Shown piece by piece: positions 7,892-15,647 of a stretch of 64,000 bases of DNA. Below the pieces are notes generated by a model that saw only the letters and a program-made list of their open reading frames with translations, was not told the DNA's origin and did no database searches. The stretch's first letter is position 1; each line of letters opens with the position of its first letter. The translations under genes and the position numbers were made by a program. The stretch comes from CAXXOK01 sp963664595 (GTDB lineage: Bacteria > Bacillota > Clostridia > Christensenellales > Aristaeellaceae): contig CAXXOK010000011.1 of the NCBI GenBank assembly GCA_963664595.2, positions 62,001 through 126,000 on the forward strand, written 5' to 3'.

Positions 7892-10096
7892 CTACACGGT
7901 GTCCTGCCCGGCCGGGTTGAGCTGCTGGTGGTACACCAGATCGGCAAAGGGGCCGGGCGTGGCGATCAGCTGCCCATAGGTGCCCTCTTGCGCTATTTTG
8001 CCATCCTGTATCAGCAAAATCCGGTCGCACTGCTGGATGGTGGACAGCCGGTGCGCAATCACAATCCGCGTGCTTTTCAGCGAATCCAGCGCCTTGGACA
8101 CCTGGCTTTGCTTGATGTTATCCAGCGCGCTGGTCGCTTCGTCAAACATCATCACGCTTGGCTTGGGGGCGATAGCGCGCGCGATCATCAGCCGCTGCCG
8201 CTGGCCCCCGGAGATACCCGCGCTGCTTTCGGACAGCATGGTGTTCATCCCCATCGGCAGCGCGCGGATTTCGTCGGCAATCCCCGCAAGCTCGGCGGCC
8301 GCCCACGCGTCGTCCAGCGTAAGCCATGGCGCGGTGATCACGATGTTGTCATAAATCGTTCCGTTGAATATTTTACCGTCCTGCAGCACCACGCCGATCC
8401 CGCGGCGAAGCTCCCTCAAATCAAAGGTATTGATATCCCTGCCGTCGTAGTAGATGCCGCCGGACTGGGGCTTTTCAAAACCCAGCAGCAGCCGGAAGAT
8501 GGTGGATTTTCCGCAGCCGGTTTTCCCCACAAGCGCCACATATTCGCCGGGGTTGATTTTCAGCGTGAGAGCATCGGTCACCAGCGGCATGTGATCGTTA
8601 TAGCGAAAGCTGACCGCGTCCATTTCAATCAGCCCGCTGATGTGCCCGGAGGAGCTTGTACACCGGTTCTCCTCGGGAAGCACGTCCAGAATGGGCGCGG
8701 CGATTTTCATCATTGGCTGTATTTTAGAGATATCCGTCATCACGGTGGAAAGCGCCATCACCGAACCGCTGACCAGGGCGTAGGATGCGTTGAACGCCAT
8801 ATAGTTTGCCACGGACACCTGCGCGCGGACCGCCGAATAATACAGCACAATGCTGCCGATCATGGGAAGCAGCACGGAAATCGCGGTGTTCAGCTTCAGC
8901 AGCAGCGGAGGATTGAATCTTGCCCTGACGACGTTTGCATAGGAAAGCGACCATTTCAGAAACGCGCGCTTTTCCGCGCCCGCAAGCTTGATCTTCTGCA
9001 GCCCCGAAAGCAGCGAAAACACCTCGCCCGATGTATCGGCCTGAGCCTCCATGATCTTCCTCGCGTTTTTCACACCCAGCGCCAGGGTAATCACGGTCAC
9101 CAGCAGCGTGGCCATAACCACCGCCAGCGCGGGCAGCAGCAGCGCGGGCGCGTATTGAAAGATCTGTCCGAAGTAGATCAGCGAAAACAGCGCGGTCATC
9201 CCGATGGAGAGCAGCGCGTTGATCATGATCTGGCACAGGTCGTTTACGTTGTCAATGCGCGAGGCAAGGTTGCCCGAGGAATACTGTTTGAAAAACCCAA
9301 CCGGCAGCATCAGCAGGCGCGATACCATCGCGGCCGCCACCGCGACGCCGCTTCGGGTTTCCAGGCGGTTGAGCAGCAGCGATTTGCCGATGCCGATCAT
9401 CGACATGGATACCGCGGCGCCCGCCAGCAGCACCGTAAGCGTTGCCAGCGCGTTGATATCGTGGCTCCCGGCCACATTGGAAAACAGGATTTTGTTGGCA
9501 TAGGGGCCGATCAGCCCGATGAGCGTTGCCAGCAGCGCGGCAACCGCCAGCAGTACCAGATCCAGCGTGGAAAAAGAGCGGAAGATGTAGCGGCTCAGGT
9601 CGCGGATATGGATTTGCCGGTCCGGCAGCGGTTTATAAAACGCTGTCGCGTTCTTCTGGAGCAAGGCGGCCGTCTTCTTTGTCAGCCGGGTTTTGCGGCC
9701 GGTTTTCGGGTCCCTATACGCGTATCCGAAAAGCCCGTGGGGCAGCAGCGCAACCGGGGTGCCGCCGGCAAAAAAACCGAGCATGGCTCCCGTCGCGTTG
9801 TGGTACCATGCTCCGGTAAGCTCGATGCCGCGGCGCATGATGCCGCTCTTACCCAGTGCGATGCCCATTGCCTCCTGAATGTCTTTCAGGTTGTCGGGCA
9901 GGGATACGCCCTGCATATGATAATACCCGATGATATCGTCCATCACGTTTTTCACGTGCAGCCGCCGGTCCGGCATGCCGGTCCCATCAAGCGGGGGCCT
10001 TTGGGCAACGCCCTGCGCAAGGCTTTCATACGCGCTTTGCATGTCTTCTTCATCCTGCGCTACGCGGCTCTTGATTGGTTCATCCATCACAGCCAT
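7892..10096 (-). CDS. NHLM-type bacteriocin ABC transporter, ATP-binding protein (no peptidase)
   Basis: 734 aa, start ATG 10096 with GGGGGGTGGG upstream. The N-terminal ~270 residues are a regulatory or degenerate domain typical of the second NHLM transporter subunit (YYHMQGVSLPD, then GIMRRGIELTGAWYH), without a C39 catalytic Cys. Six membrane segments follow, then an ABC ATPase with Walker A GKTGCGKS, signature ISGGQRQRL and Walker B VMMFDEATSALD. It probably forms a heterodimer with the upstream peptidase-containing ABC protein, as in nitrile-hydratase-leader microcin systems. The gap from the upstream stop is 15 bp, so the pair is co-transcribed. Confidence 0.9.
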   Translation of the reverse strand: MAVMDEPIKSRVAQDEEDMQSAYESLAQGVAQRPPLDGTGMPDRRLHVKNVMDDIIGYYHMQGVSLPDNLKDIQEAMGIALGKSGIMRRGIELTGAWYHNATGAMLGFFAGGTPVALLPHGLFGYAYRDPKTGRKTRLTKKTAALLQKNATAFYKPLPDRQIHIRDLSRYIFRSFSTLDLVLLAVAALLATLIGLIGPYANKILFSNVAGSHDINALATLTVLLAGAAVSMSMIGIGKSLLLNRLETRSGVAVAAAMVSRLLMLPVGFFKQYSSGNLASRIDNVNDLCQIMINALLSIGMTALFSLIYFGQIFQYAPALLLPALAVVMATLLVTVITLALGVKNARKIMEAQADTSGEVFSLLSGLQKIKLAGAEKRAFLKWSLSYANVVRARFNPPLLLKLNTAISVLLPMIGSIVLYYSAVRAQVSVANYMAFNASYALVSGSVMALSTVMTDISKIQPMMKIAAPILDVLPEENRCTSSSGHISGLIEMDAVSFRYNDHMPLVTDALTLKINPGEYVALVGKTGCGKSTIFRLLLGFEKPQSGGIYYDGRDINTFDLRELRRGIGVVLQDGKIFNGTIYDNIVITAPWLTLDDAWAAAELAGIADEIRALPMGMNTMLSESSAGISGGQRQRLMIARAIAPKPSVMMFDEATSALDNIKQSQVSKALDSLKSTRIVIAHRLSTIQQCDRILLIQDGKIAQEGTYGQLIATPGPFADLVYHQQLNPAGQDTV

Positions 10097-10111
10097 CCGC
10101 TTCCCACCCCC

Positions 10112-12265
10112 CTATTCCGTTTCCACCAGCCGGGCGTACAGCCCGTTTTTGCTCATAAGCTCGTCATGCGTCCCGCGCTCCTCCACCTTGCCGTTATCCA
10201 GCACGATAATTTCATCGCTGTCGCGGATGGTGGACAGCCTGTGCGCAATGACAATCGAGGTCACCTTGCGGTTTTTGATATTCCGGATAACCTGCGCCTC
10301 CGTATTGGCATCCAGCGCGCTGGTCGCCTCGTCCATAATCAGGATGCTGGGGTTTTGCGCTAGCACGCGCGCAATCTCCAGGCGCTGGCGCTCGCCTCCG
10401 GAAAAATCGCTTCCGTGATCCAGAATCCGGTAATCGTATCCGCCGTCGCGCTGCAATATAATCGCGTGTATCTGCGCGTCGCGCGACGCCTGTGTCATCC
10501 GGTCGTCGGGAATGGTATCGTCCCATAGCTTGATGTTCTGGGCAATCGTATCCTTAAACAATACGATATCCTGATTGACGACCGCCAGGGAGCCGGTCAG
10601 CGACTCGTGCGAGATCTGCTCTATGGGCATGCCGCCGATGAGGATTTGTCCGCTCCACGGCTTGTACAGCCCGGAAACCAGATTGGCGAGCGTTGATTTG
10701 CCGCTGCCGGACGGCCCCACAAACGCTACCGTTTTGCCAACGTCCAACGTGAGATTGAAGTTTTCGATCAGCGGCGAACCGAGTTTGGAATACCCAAACG
10801 TCACATCCCGCATTTCCACCGTGCCCTGCAGCCGCGCAAAGCACGCCGGGTCCGTATCGCCGGGATCGGCAAATTGTACGTCCGTGGGATAATCGAGCAC
10901 ATCGTTGATCCGCTCTATGCTGGTGCGCGTTTCCTGCAAGCTCTGCCACATACCGATCAGCGAGCTGACCGGGGCCATGAGGGCGCTCATAAACCCCTGA
11001 AACGCCAGGATCATACCCACGGTAAACCGCCCGTCCATCACCAGCATCACGCCCAGGCTTACAATCGCCACGTTGACCAGCGCGGTTACCACGCCGGGCA
11101 GCGCCCCGAAGTACTGGTTCAGCCGGGTAATTTTTACAGTCGCCGTGTTGACCGATGCCTGATATCCGGCCCAGTGCTCAAAGTAGCCCTCCTCCGCGCC
11201 GGTGGCCTTGATGGTTTCGATCATATCAATCCCGGCCACCAATGTGCCGCGCAGCCTGCCCGCGTCACGCATCTGTACGCGCGTGATGTTGACCCGCTTC
11301 TTCGCAAGGATCTGCGCCAGGAAAGCGTTGACTGCGATGCCCAGCACGCCCACGGCCGTGAGCAGCAGGCTGTAACGCGCCATGATGAAAAGGTAAAGCA
11401 CCAGCAGCGCCGTGTTGATCAAAGCGGGCGCCAGCTGCCCGATGAGCATCATCACAATATCCGCGTTGGAGGATTGCCTTTCTTCGATATCGCCGATCAT
11501 GCGCTGTGAAAAAAATTCAATCGGCAGCCGGATCACATGCCAAAAAAAGGCGGCGCTGGAGGTTACCGCCAGCTTATAGGCAATCCTGTAGTTATTCACT
11601 ACCCGGATTCCCATCACCAGCGCCTGCACCGCCACCACGGCGCTCATCGCCCCGATGAACGGCCACAGCCACTGCGGGTTGTAGCCCGGCAGAAGGCTGT
11701 CGATAAACATGCGCGCAAACGCAGGGTACACAATGCCCAGCAGCGCCGTGAGGATGCCCGTTACCATCACAAACAGAAACGCAGCCACGGTGCCCTGCAT
11801 CCGCGATTGCAGAAAATCCAGCACTACGCGGCGTTTACCCCCCGGCTGAAAGCCCGCCGCGGGCTGGAAGCGCAGGCAGATCCCGGTAAACGACTCGTCC
11901 AGCTCCTTTATGTCCACCGTAACCGAGCCGCGCGCCGGATCGTTCAGGTACACCCGGTTCCCCCAAAAGCCCTTGAGCACGACAAAATGATTGAAATTCC
12001 AAAACAGTATGCAGGGGTATTCAATTTTCCTGAGCTCATCCAGATCGCTGTAGCGGTACGCCTTTGCCTCCATGCCGTAGCCGCGCGCCGCGCGCAGGAT
12101 GTTCATCGCGTTGGAGCCGTCCCGGGAAACGCCGCAATCCTGCCGCAGCTGCTCCAGCGGCACCCATTTGTGGTAATACGCCAGCACCATGCACAGGGCG
12201 GCCGCGCCGCACTCCAACGCTTCCATCTGCATGACAACCGGCACCTTCACACGCTTTTTCGGCAA
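10112..12265 (-). CDS. NHLM-type ABC transporter with N-terminal C39 peptidase
   Basis: 717 aa. The start is a TTG codon at 12265 with AAGGAG 8 nt upstream; no ATG fits. The N-terminal C39 domain shows catalytic Cys19 in ALECGAAAL, His93 in FNHFVVLKG and Asp109 in YLNDPARG, so it should cleave leaders after a Gly-Gly/Gly-Ala type site. An ABC membrane domain follows (residues ~160-440), then an ATPase with Walker A GPSGSGKST, signature FSGGERQRL and Walker B ILIMDEATSALD. It is the peptidase/exporter of the RiPP. The RBS lies next to the upstream stop, showing operon structure with the membrane-fusion protein. Confidence 0.92.
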   Translation of the reverse strand: MPKKRVKVPVVMQMEALECGAAALCMVLAYYHKWVPLEQLRQDCGVSRDGSNAMNILRAARGYGMEAKAYRYSDLDELRKIEYPCILFWNFNHFVVLKGFWGNRVYLNDPARGSVTVDIKELDESFTGICLRFQPAAGFQPGGKRRVVLDFLQSRMQGTVAAFLFVMVTGILTALLGIVYPAFARMFIDSLLPGYNPQWLWPFIGAMSAVVAVQALVMGIRVVNNYRIAYKLAVTSSAAFFWHVIRLPIEFFSQRMIGDIEERQSSNADIVMMLIGQLAPALINTALLVLYLFIMARYSLLLTAVGVLGIAVNAFLAQILAKKRVNITRVQMRDAGRLRGTLVAGIDMIETIKATGAEEGYFEHWAGYQASVNTATVKITRLNQYFGALPGVVTALVNVAIVSLGVMLVMDGRFTVGMILAFQGFMSALMAPVSSLIGMWQSLQETRTSIERINDVLDYPTDVQFADPGDTDPACFARLQGTVEMRDVTFGYSKLGSPLIENFNLTLDVGKTVAFVGPSGSGKSTLANLVSGLYKPWSGQILIGGMPIEQISHESLTGSLAVVNQDIVLFKDTIAQNIKLWDDTIPDDRMTQASRDAQIHAIILQRDGGYDYRILDHGSDFSGGERQRLEIARVLAQNPSILIMDEATSALDANTEAQVIRNIKNRKVTSIVIAHRLSTIRDSDEIIVLDNGKVEERGTHDELMSKNGLYARLVETE

Positions 12266-12278
12266 ACGAAACGCTCCT

Positions 12279-12773
12279 TCAGTTGATCAGATAATCGATA
12301 GGCCGTATCGCGTCCGGCATGATGGACACCTCCACCAGATCCCCCTGCGACGTGGACAGGGAGCTATCAAGAGTTACCTTGATGTTCCAGTCCGACAGTT
12401 CCATTCGGTGAATGGCATAATCATCGGGCAGCAGCGAAGCGGCTTCTTCTTCGGAAAGCGGCGTTTTGGCGATGGCTTTCACTGTTGCGTCCGTACCGTT
12501 TGCGGTTGCGGTCATCCCCTCGCTCAGCATGGCGGCCTGCTGCTGCGTAAAAAAGGAGAATAGCTCGTTGTTCTCCGCGATAAACGGCTTATCCAGCGTA
12601 ACCGGAATGGAGCCGAACGCCCCCCAGACCAGGGCGCAGAGAATGAGCGCCGCCAGGCCCAGGGTGATGATCCATACGCCCGGACCAATGACGCAGATAT
12701 AGTCCTTCAGCCCTTCCGGAGAGGAAACCTTCCGGATGCACTGTGCGCGATAGAGACCGTCTGTGTCCGTCAT
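12279..12773 (-). CDS. Short NHLM-type secretion (membrane-fusion/HlyD-like) protein
   Basis: 164 aa, start ATG 12773 with GGGGGGAT 6-7 nt upstream. It has a cytoplasmic N-terminus, one membrane segment (about residues 32-50, WIITLGLAALILCALVWGAF) and a beta-rich extracytoplasmic part. Position as first gene before the two NHLM ABC genes identifies it as the secretion protein. Family members are usually far longer (HlyD-like, ~400 aa with a coiled-coil hairpin). This one lacks the coiled coil and keeps only barrel-like sequence ending in VEVSIMPDAIRPIDYLIN. The frame ends in a normal stop next to the following RBS, so it looks like a genuine short form rather than a decayed gene. Confidence 0.75.
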   Translation of the reverse strand: MTDTDGLYRAQCIRKVSSPEGLKDYICVIGPGVWIITLGLAALILCALVWGAFGSIPVTLDKPFIAENNELFSFFTQQQAAMLSEGMTATANGTDATVKAIAKTPLSEEEAASLLPDDYAIHRMELSDWNIKVTLDSSLSTSQGDLVEVSIMPDAIRPIDYLIN

Positions 12774-12940
12774 ACACGTATCCCCCCGATTGCTTATGGA
12801 TTTTCTGTTCTGTTTTTTCCGGCATCCGTCAACGGCTCGGCCGCCGCCCGCATTAGCTTGGCTATCTGGATCAAACGGCGTCCCTGACGGGCTGTTTGCC
12901 GCCGGACATTCTCTCGGCAGTATGCTTACTGGCTATATAT

Positions 12941-12952
12941 CTGCCTTGGCAG
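12941..12952. repeat. 12-bp perfect palindrome in export-operon leader
   Basis: CTGCCTTGGCAG lies about 25 nt downstream of the predicted transcription start of the export operon. Position and symmetry fit an operator or small RNA hairpin. No regulator gene is adjacent. Confidence 0.4.
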
Positions 12953-12982
12953 TGATAAAACGATAAAAGCTACGATAGCATA

Positions 12983-13011
12983 ATTATAAAGAGTTTTGTG
13001 AATAATGGCAA
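12983..13011 (-). promoter_or_regulatory. Predicted sigmaA promoter of the NHLM export operon
   Basis: On the - strand TTGCCA (13011-13006) and a perfect TATAAT (12988-12983) are separated by 17 nt. Predicted start near 12976 leaves a leader of about 200 nt before the ATG at 12773. That leader encodes no convincing gene. Confidence 0.7.
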
Positions 13012-13030
13012 GGATTTTCCCCTTTCCCGC

Positions 13031-13057
13031 TATGCTGTTCCACTCAAAAGCAGCATA
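13031..13057. promoter_or_regulatory. Inverted repeat upstream of export-operon promoter
   Basis: TATGCTG at 13031-13037 and CAGCATA at 13051-13057 form a perfect 7-bp dyad with a 13-nt spacer, about 20 bp upstream of the -35 box. It is a candidate regulator binding site. The rest of 12774-13082 shows no gene. Confidence 0.4.
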
Positions 13058-13082
13058 ACCCGCTCTGTGCGCGGCGCACACG

Positions 13083-13114
13083 AAAAAGCAAAAACACCAT
13101 GCGAGCGCACAGTG
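13083..13114 (-). terminator. Rho-independent terminator of the sugar-utilisation operon
   Basis: On the - strand an 8-bp stem (CACTGTGC / GCATGGTG with two G-U pairs, 4-nt loop) is followed by TTTTTGCTTTTT. It lies about 80 nt after the restored end of the last GH105 gene. Confidence 0.7.
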
Positions 13115-13194
13115 TATGGAGGCATGAATGAAATCTCATAAAACAAAAATCCACAACGGTCCTGGGTATAAACAGCTTGCCGGTATTCCCGGCC

Positions 13195-13313
13195 TCAGGT
13201 ATGCTGCGCAAGCTGGCACGCCTGCGCGTACGCCAGCATGCAGGCGCCTACTCCATGCAGGTTATCCCGTATCTGCGGCTCGCTGAGATAATACCGGCTT
13301 GTTCCATCGCGGG
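13195..13313 (-). other. Out-of-frame C-terminal coding remnant of the second GH105 gene
   Basis: Removing one base from the GGG at 13311-13313 (CCC on the coding strand) joins the preceding frame to RDGTSRYYLSEPQIRDNLHG and on to a TGA at 13195-13197. This matches the C-terminus of the neighbouring GH105 protein (RRDGSAAYYVSEKTVDDEQK). The end of the gene is therefore frameshifted by one inserted base, or the base is a sequencing error. Confidence 0.85.
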
Positions 13314-14302
13314 TCGCTGCGGTTATCCGGCCCCGGCCCCAGCCCCGCACTGGCGCAGATGCCGTACAGGTGCGGCCCGTCCGCCTCCGCTTTCAGATAG
13401 CGCAAAGCAACGGCGCTCAGCACGCCCAATCCGATATCGCCGTACGTCCGGTCCAGCATGCCCAGCCGCGCGCCCTTCAGCATGGCGTAGGCCGCCATCG
13501 CGCTGCCGGATGTTTCCGGATAGTTATCATCCAGGTCCTTGCGGTTGACCAATTGCAGAAACATGCCGCTTTGCGGATCCTGATACGGCATCAGCCCTTC
13601 CACAGCCTCCCGGAGCAGCAGGGCGAGGCTTTCCGCCCGCCGCGTATACGGCGCGGCGATTTCAAACACGTCGCAAAGCGCCATCAAATACCAGCCGATC
13701 GCGCGCAGCCAGAAAGACGGGCTTCTTCCCGTTTGCGCATCCGACCATTCCGCCGTTCTGCTTTCATCCCACGCGTGCGCATACAGCCGCGCTTCCGGTA
13801 CATAAAGCTTGCTCCGCACCGCCTCGAACTGATCGATGACATCGTCAAAGCGCAGGGAGCCGAGCAGTTTTTCACAAGCGGCATAAAAGGGCAAGGCCAT
13901 ATACTGCCCGTCCAGCCACACCTGATGGGGATAGATATCCTTATGGATAAACACGCCCGTCTTTGTACGCGGGTGGTTCATCAGCCGGTCGTAGCAGCCC
14001 ATGGCGGCGTCCCTGTATTTTTCTTCCGCAGTATGCCGGTACAAAAGCAGCAGGGATTTCCCGAAGCTGATTTTATCCAGATTGTGTTCCTGCCTGCCAA
14101 AGGTGAGGGCATGCCCGTCATGCGGCAGCAGAAACGGCGCGGCGTGCTCCATCGCCCGCCAATAGGTTTCGTCCCCCGTCGCCTCCAGCAGGGCGTTCGC
14201 GCCAAGCATGCACAGATCATCCTTATATTTCCAGGGGCCTTCCTGTAATACTGCCGGAAAAACGCCGGTCAGGTAATGCCGGAAATACGCTGTCCACTCC
14301 AT
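13262..14302 (-). CDS. GH105-like unsaturated rhamnogalacturonyl hydrolase, C-terminally frameshifted
   Basis: The start ATG 14302 has AGGAG 8 nt upstream; a TTG at 14308 is the alternative. This is an (alpha/alpha)6-barrel hydrolase of the YteR/YesR family, which removes the unsaturated uronic acid left by pectate or rhamnogalacturonan lyases. Family signatures are QVWLDGQYMALPF (catalytic Asp) and HAWDESR. There is no signal peptide, so it acts in the cytoplasm on imported oligosaccharides. The frame runs into a premature stop at 13262 after SDPRWNKPV because of a single-base insertion; about 36 conserved residues follow in another frame. The catalytic residues are upstream of the shift, but the lost strand probably matters for folding. 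Confidence 0.85.
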   Translation of the reverse strand: MEWTAYFRHYLTGVFPAVLQEGPWKYKDDLCMLGANALLEATGDETYWRAMEHAAPFLLPHDGHALTFGRQEHNLDKISFGKSLLLLYRHTAEEKYRDAAMGCYDRLMNHPRTKTGVFIHKDIYPHQVWLDGQYMALPFYAACEKLLGSLRFDDVIDQFEAVRSKLYVPEARLYAHAWDESRTAEWSDAQTGRSPSFWLRAIGWYLMALCDVFEIAAPYTRRAESLALLLREAVEGLMPYQDPQSGMFLQLVNRKDLDDNYPETSGSAMAAYAMLKGARLGMLDRTYGDIGLGVLSAVALRYLKAEADGPHLYGICASAGLGPGPDNRSDPRWNKPVLSQRAADTG

Positions 14303-14341
14303 CGCCAATCTCCTTTATCCGCCGTATACGGCCGGGCGGAG

Positions 14342-15544
14342 CTACGCTCCGGCGTTTTGCCCGCGCAGGCGCAGTATTTCATCGGGCATGATCGGGTCGT
14401 AGGGCATGGTAAAAACCTCCACGCGGGGCAGGGAGCTTTCAATCGGCTGGCGTTTTGCCAGCAGCTGACGCTCCGCACAGGCCATCATCAGCACACCGAC
14501 GCCTTTTTGCTCATCGTCCACGGTTTTTTCCGAAACATAATATGCCGCGCTGCCGTCCCGCCGGTTGTTGCCCTCCGGCCCAAGGCCTGCGCCCTTGCAA
14601 ATGCCGCCGAGGTGCAGCGTTCCGTTTTCCATAGCCATCTGCCGGGTTTCCACCGCGCACAGGATCTCTTCCGCGGCGCTCAGATATTCGTCAGACTGGA
14701 ACACACCCAGGCGCACGCCCTTATATAGCGAGTACGCCGCCATCAGTGAAGCGCTGGTTTCCAGATAATTTCCCTTTGCGTCCGCAAGCGCCGCCAGCTG
14801 ATAAAACAGCCCCGTTTTTGTGTCCCGGTACGGCAGCGCGCCGTCCACCGCCTCCGCCCAAAGCTCCGCCAGGCGTTCCCTGCCCGGCACATCGGCAGGC
14901 CAGCACTCATACACATCGGCGAGCGCCATCAAATGCCAGCCGATCGCCCGGCTCCAGAAATTCTGCGAAAGACCCGTTGCGGGGTCGGCCCAGAAAGCGG
15001 TCCGGCTTTCATCCCATGCATGGTAGTGCAGGCGCGTTTGGGGATCGAACAAGCGCCTGCGCACCGTTTCGAACTGGCTTAGCACATCGGCGTATCCCGC
15101 GCCGTTTCCAAAGCTGTTTTCATAGAGCGTATAAAACGGCATCGCCATATACAGTCCGTCCAGCCAAACCTGATTTGGATAAATCCGTTTGTGCCAGAAG
15201 CTTCCGCTGCGGGTACGCGGCTGGCTGCGCAGCTGTTCCATCAGCTGTTCTATCACCTTGCGGTAGCGCTCCTCCCCCGTGATCCGGTACAGCGTAAACA
15301 GCGCGCGGCCGGAGGGAATAAAGTCCAGATTATACTCTTCCTTTTGGTAGAGGCGGATTTCGCCCGCCGCGTTTACATAGCGGTCGATAAAGGTTTTCAC
15401 CGCCTGGAGTAAGCGTTCGTCCCCCGTTGCCCCGTACAGCGCCGTCAGGCCGATCAGCACACAGCCGTCCTCATAGTTCCACATATTCCGGTCCGTTTTG
15501 GCAAACGCGCGCGTATAGCCCGCGATATATCGCTCAAACACCAT
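14342..15544 (-). CDS. GH105-like unsaturated rhamnogalacturonyl hydrolase
   Basis: 400 aa from ATG 15544, which has AAGGAGG upstream; the longer open frame upstream lacks protein-like sequence. Signatures QVWLDGLYMAMPFY and YHAWDESRTAF match the YteR/YesR family, and the intact C-terminus reads RRDGSAAYYVSE. It has no signal peptide and so is cytoplasmic. It is paralogous to the next gene, 33 bp downstream, but clearly divergent. The two may act on differently substituted unsaturated galacturonosyl-rhamnose products. It is part of the - strand operon that starts with the alcohol dehydrogenase near 22004. Confidence 0.9.
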   Translation of the reverse strand: MVFERYIAGYTRAFAKTDRNMWNYEDGCVLIGLTALYGATGDERLLQAVKTFIDRYVNAAGEIRLYQKEEYNLDFIPSGRALFTLYRITGEERYRKVIEQLMEQLRSQPRTRSGSFWHKRIYPNQVWLDGLYMAMPFYTLYENSFGNGAGYADVLSQFETVRRRLFDPQTRLHYHAWDESRTAFWADPATGLSQNFWSRAIGWHLMALADVYECWPADVPGRERLAELWAEAVDGALPYRDTKTGLFYQLAALADAKGNYLETSASLMAAYSLYKGVRLGVFQSDEYLSAAEEILCAVETRQMAMENGTLHLGGICKGAGLGPEGNNRRDGSAAYYVSEKTVDDEQKGVGVLMMACAERQLLAKRQPIESSLPRVEVFTMPYDPIMPDEILRLRGQNAGA

Positions 15545-15647
15545 GGGAATAGAATCCTCCTTCAAAACGGCGGCGCTGTGCGCATGGCCATCTGCGATTT
15601 TATAAGGCGGCGCGAAAGCAGCGCTCTCTGCCAAATCCGAAGTCCGG

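Noticed and set aside
7793..10363. Open frame of 856 codons on the + strand
   Set aside because: It is antisense to the ABC transporter and radical SAM genes and consists of low-complexity His/Arg/Gln-rich sequence, a by-product of high-GC codon use on the other strand.
12841..12900. TPP-riboswitch-like words in the export-operon leader
   Set aside because: Only a few bases of the TPP core match and the CUGAGA element is absent; the weak c-di-GMP-I resemblance was kept only as a low-ranked hint.
12763..12966. 67-codon + strand frame considered as precursor peptide
   Set aside because: It lies in the leader of the divergent export operon, has no ribosome site and no Gly-Gly site; composition looks non-coding.
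13128..13286. Short + strand frame after GGAGG (MKSHKTKIHNGPGYKQLAGI...) considered as RiPP precursor
   Set aside because: More than half of it is antisense to the conserved end of the GH105 gene, it overlaps the terminator region, and it lacks a recognisable leader or cleavage site.
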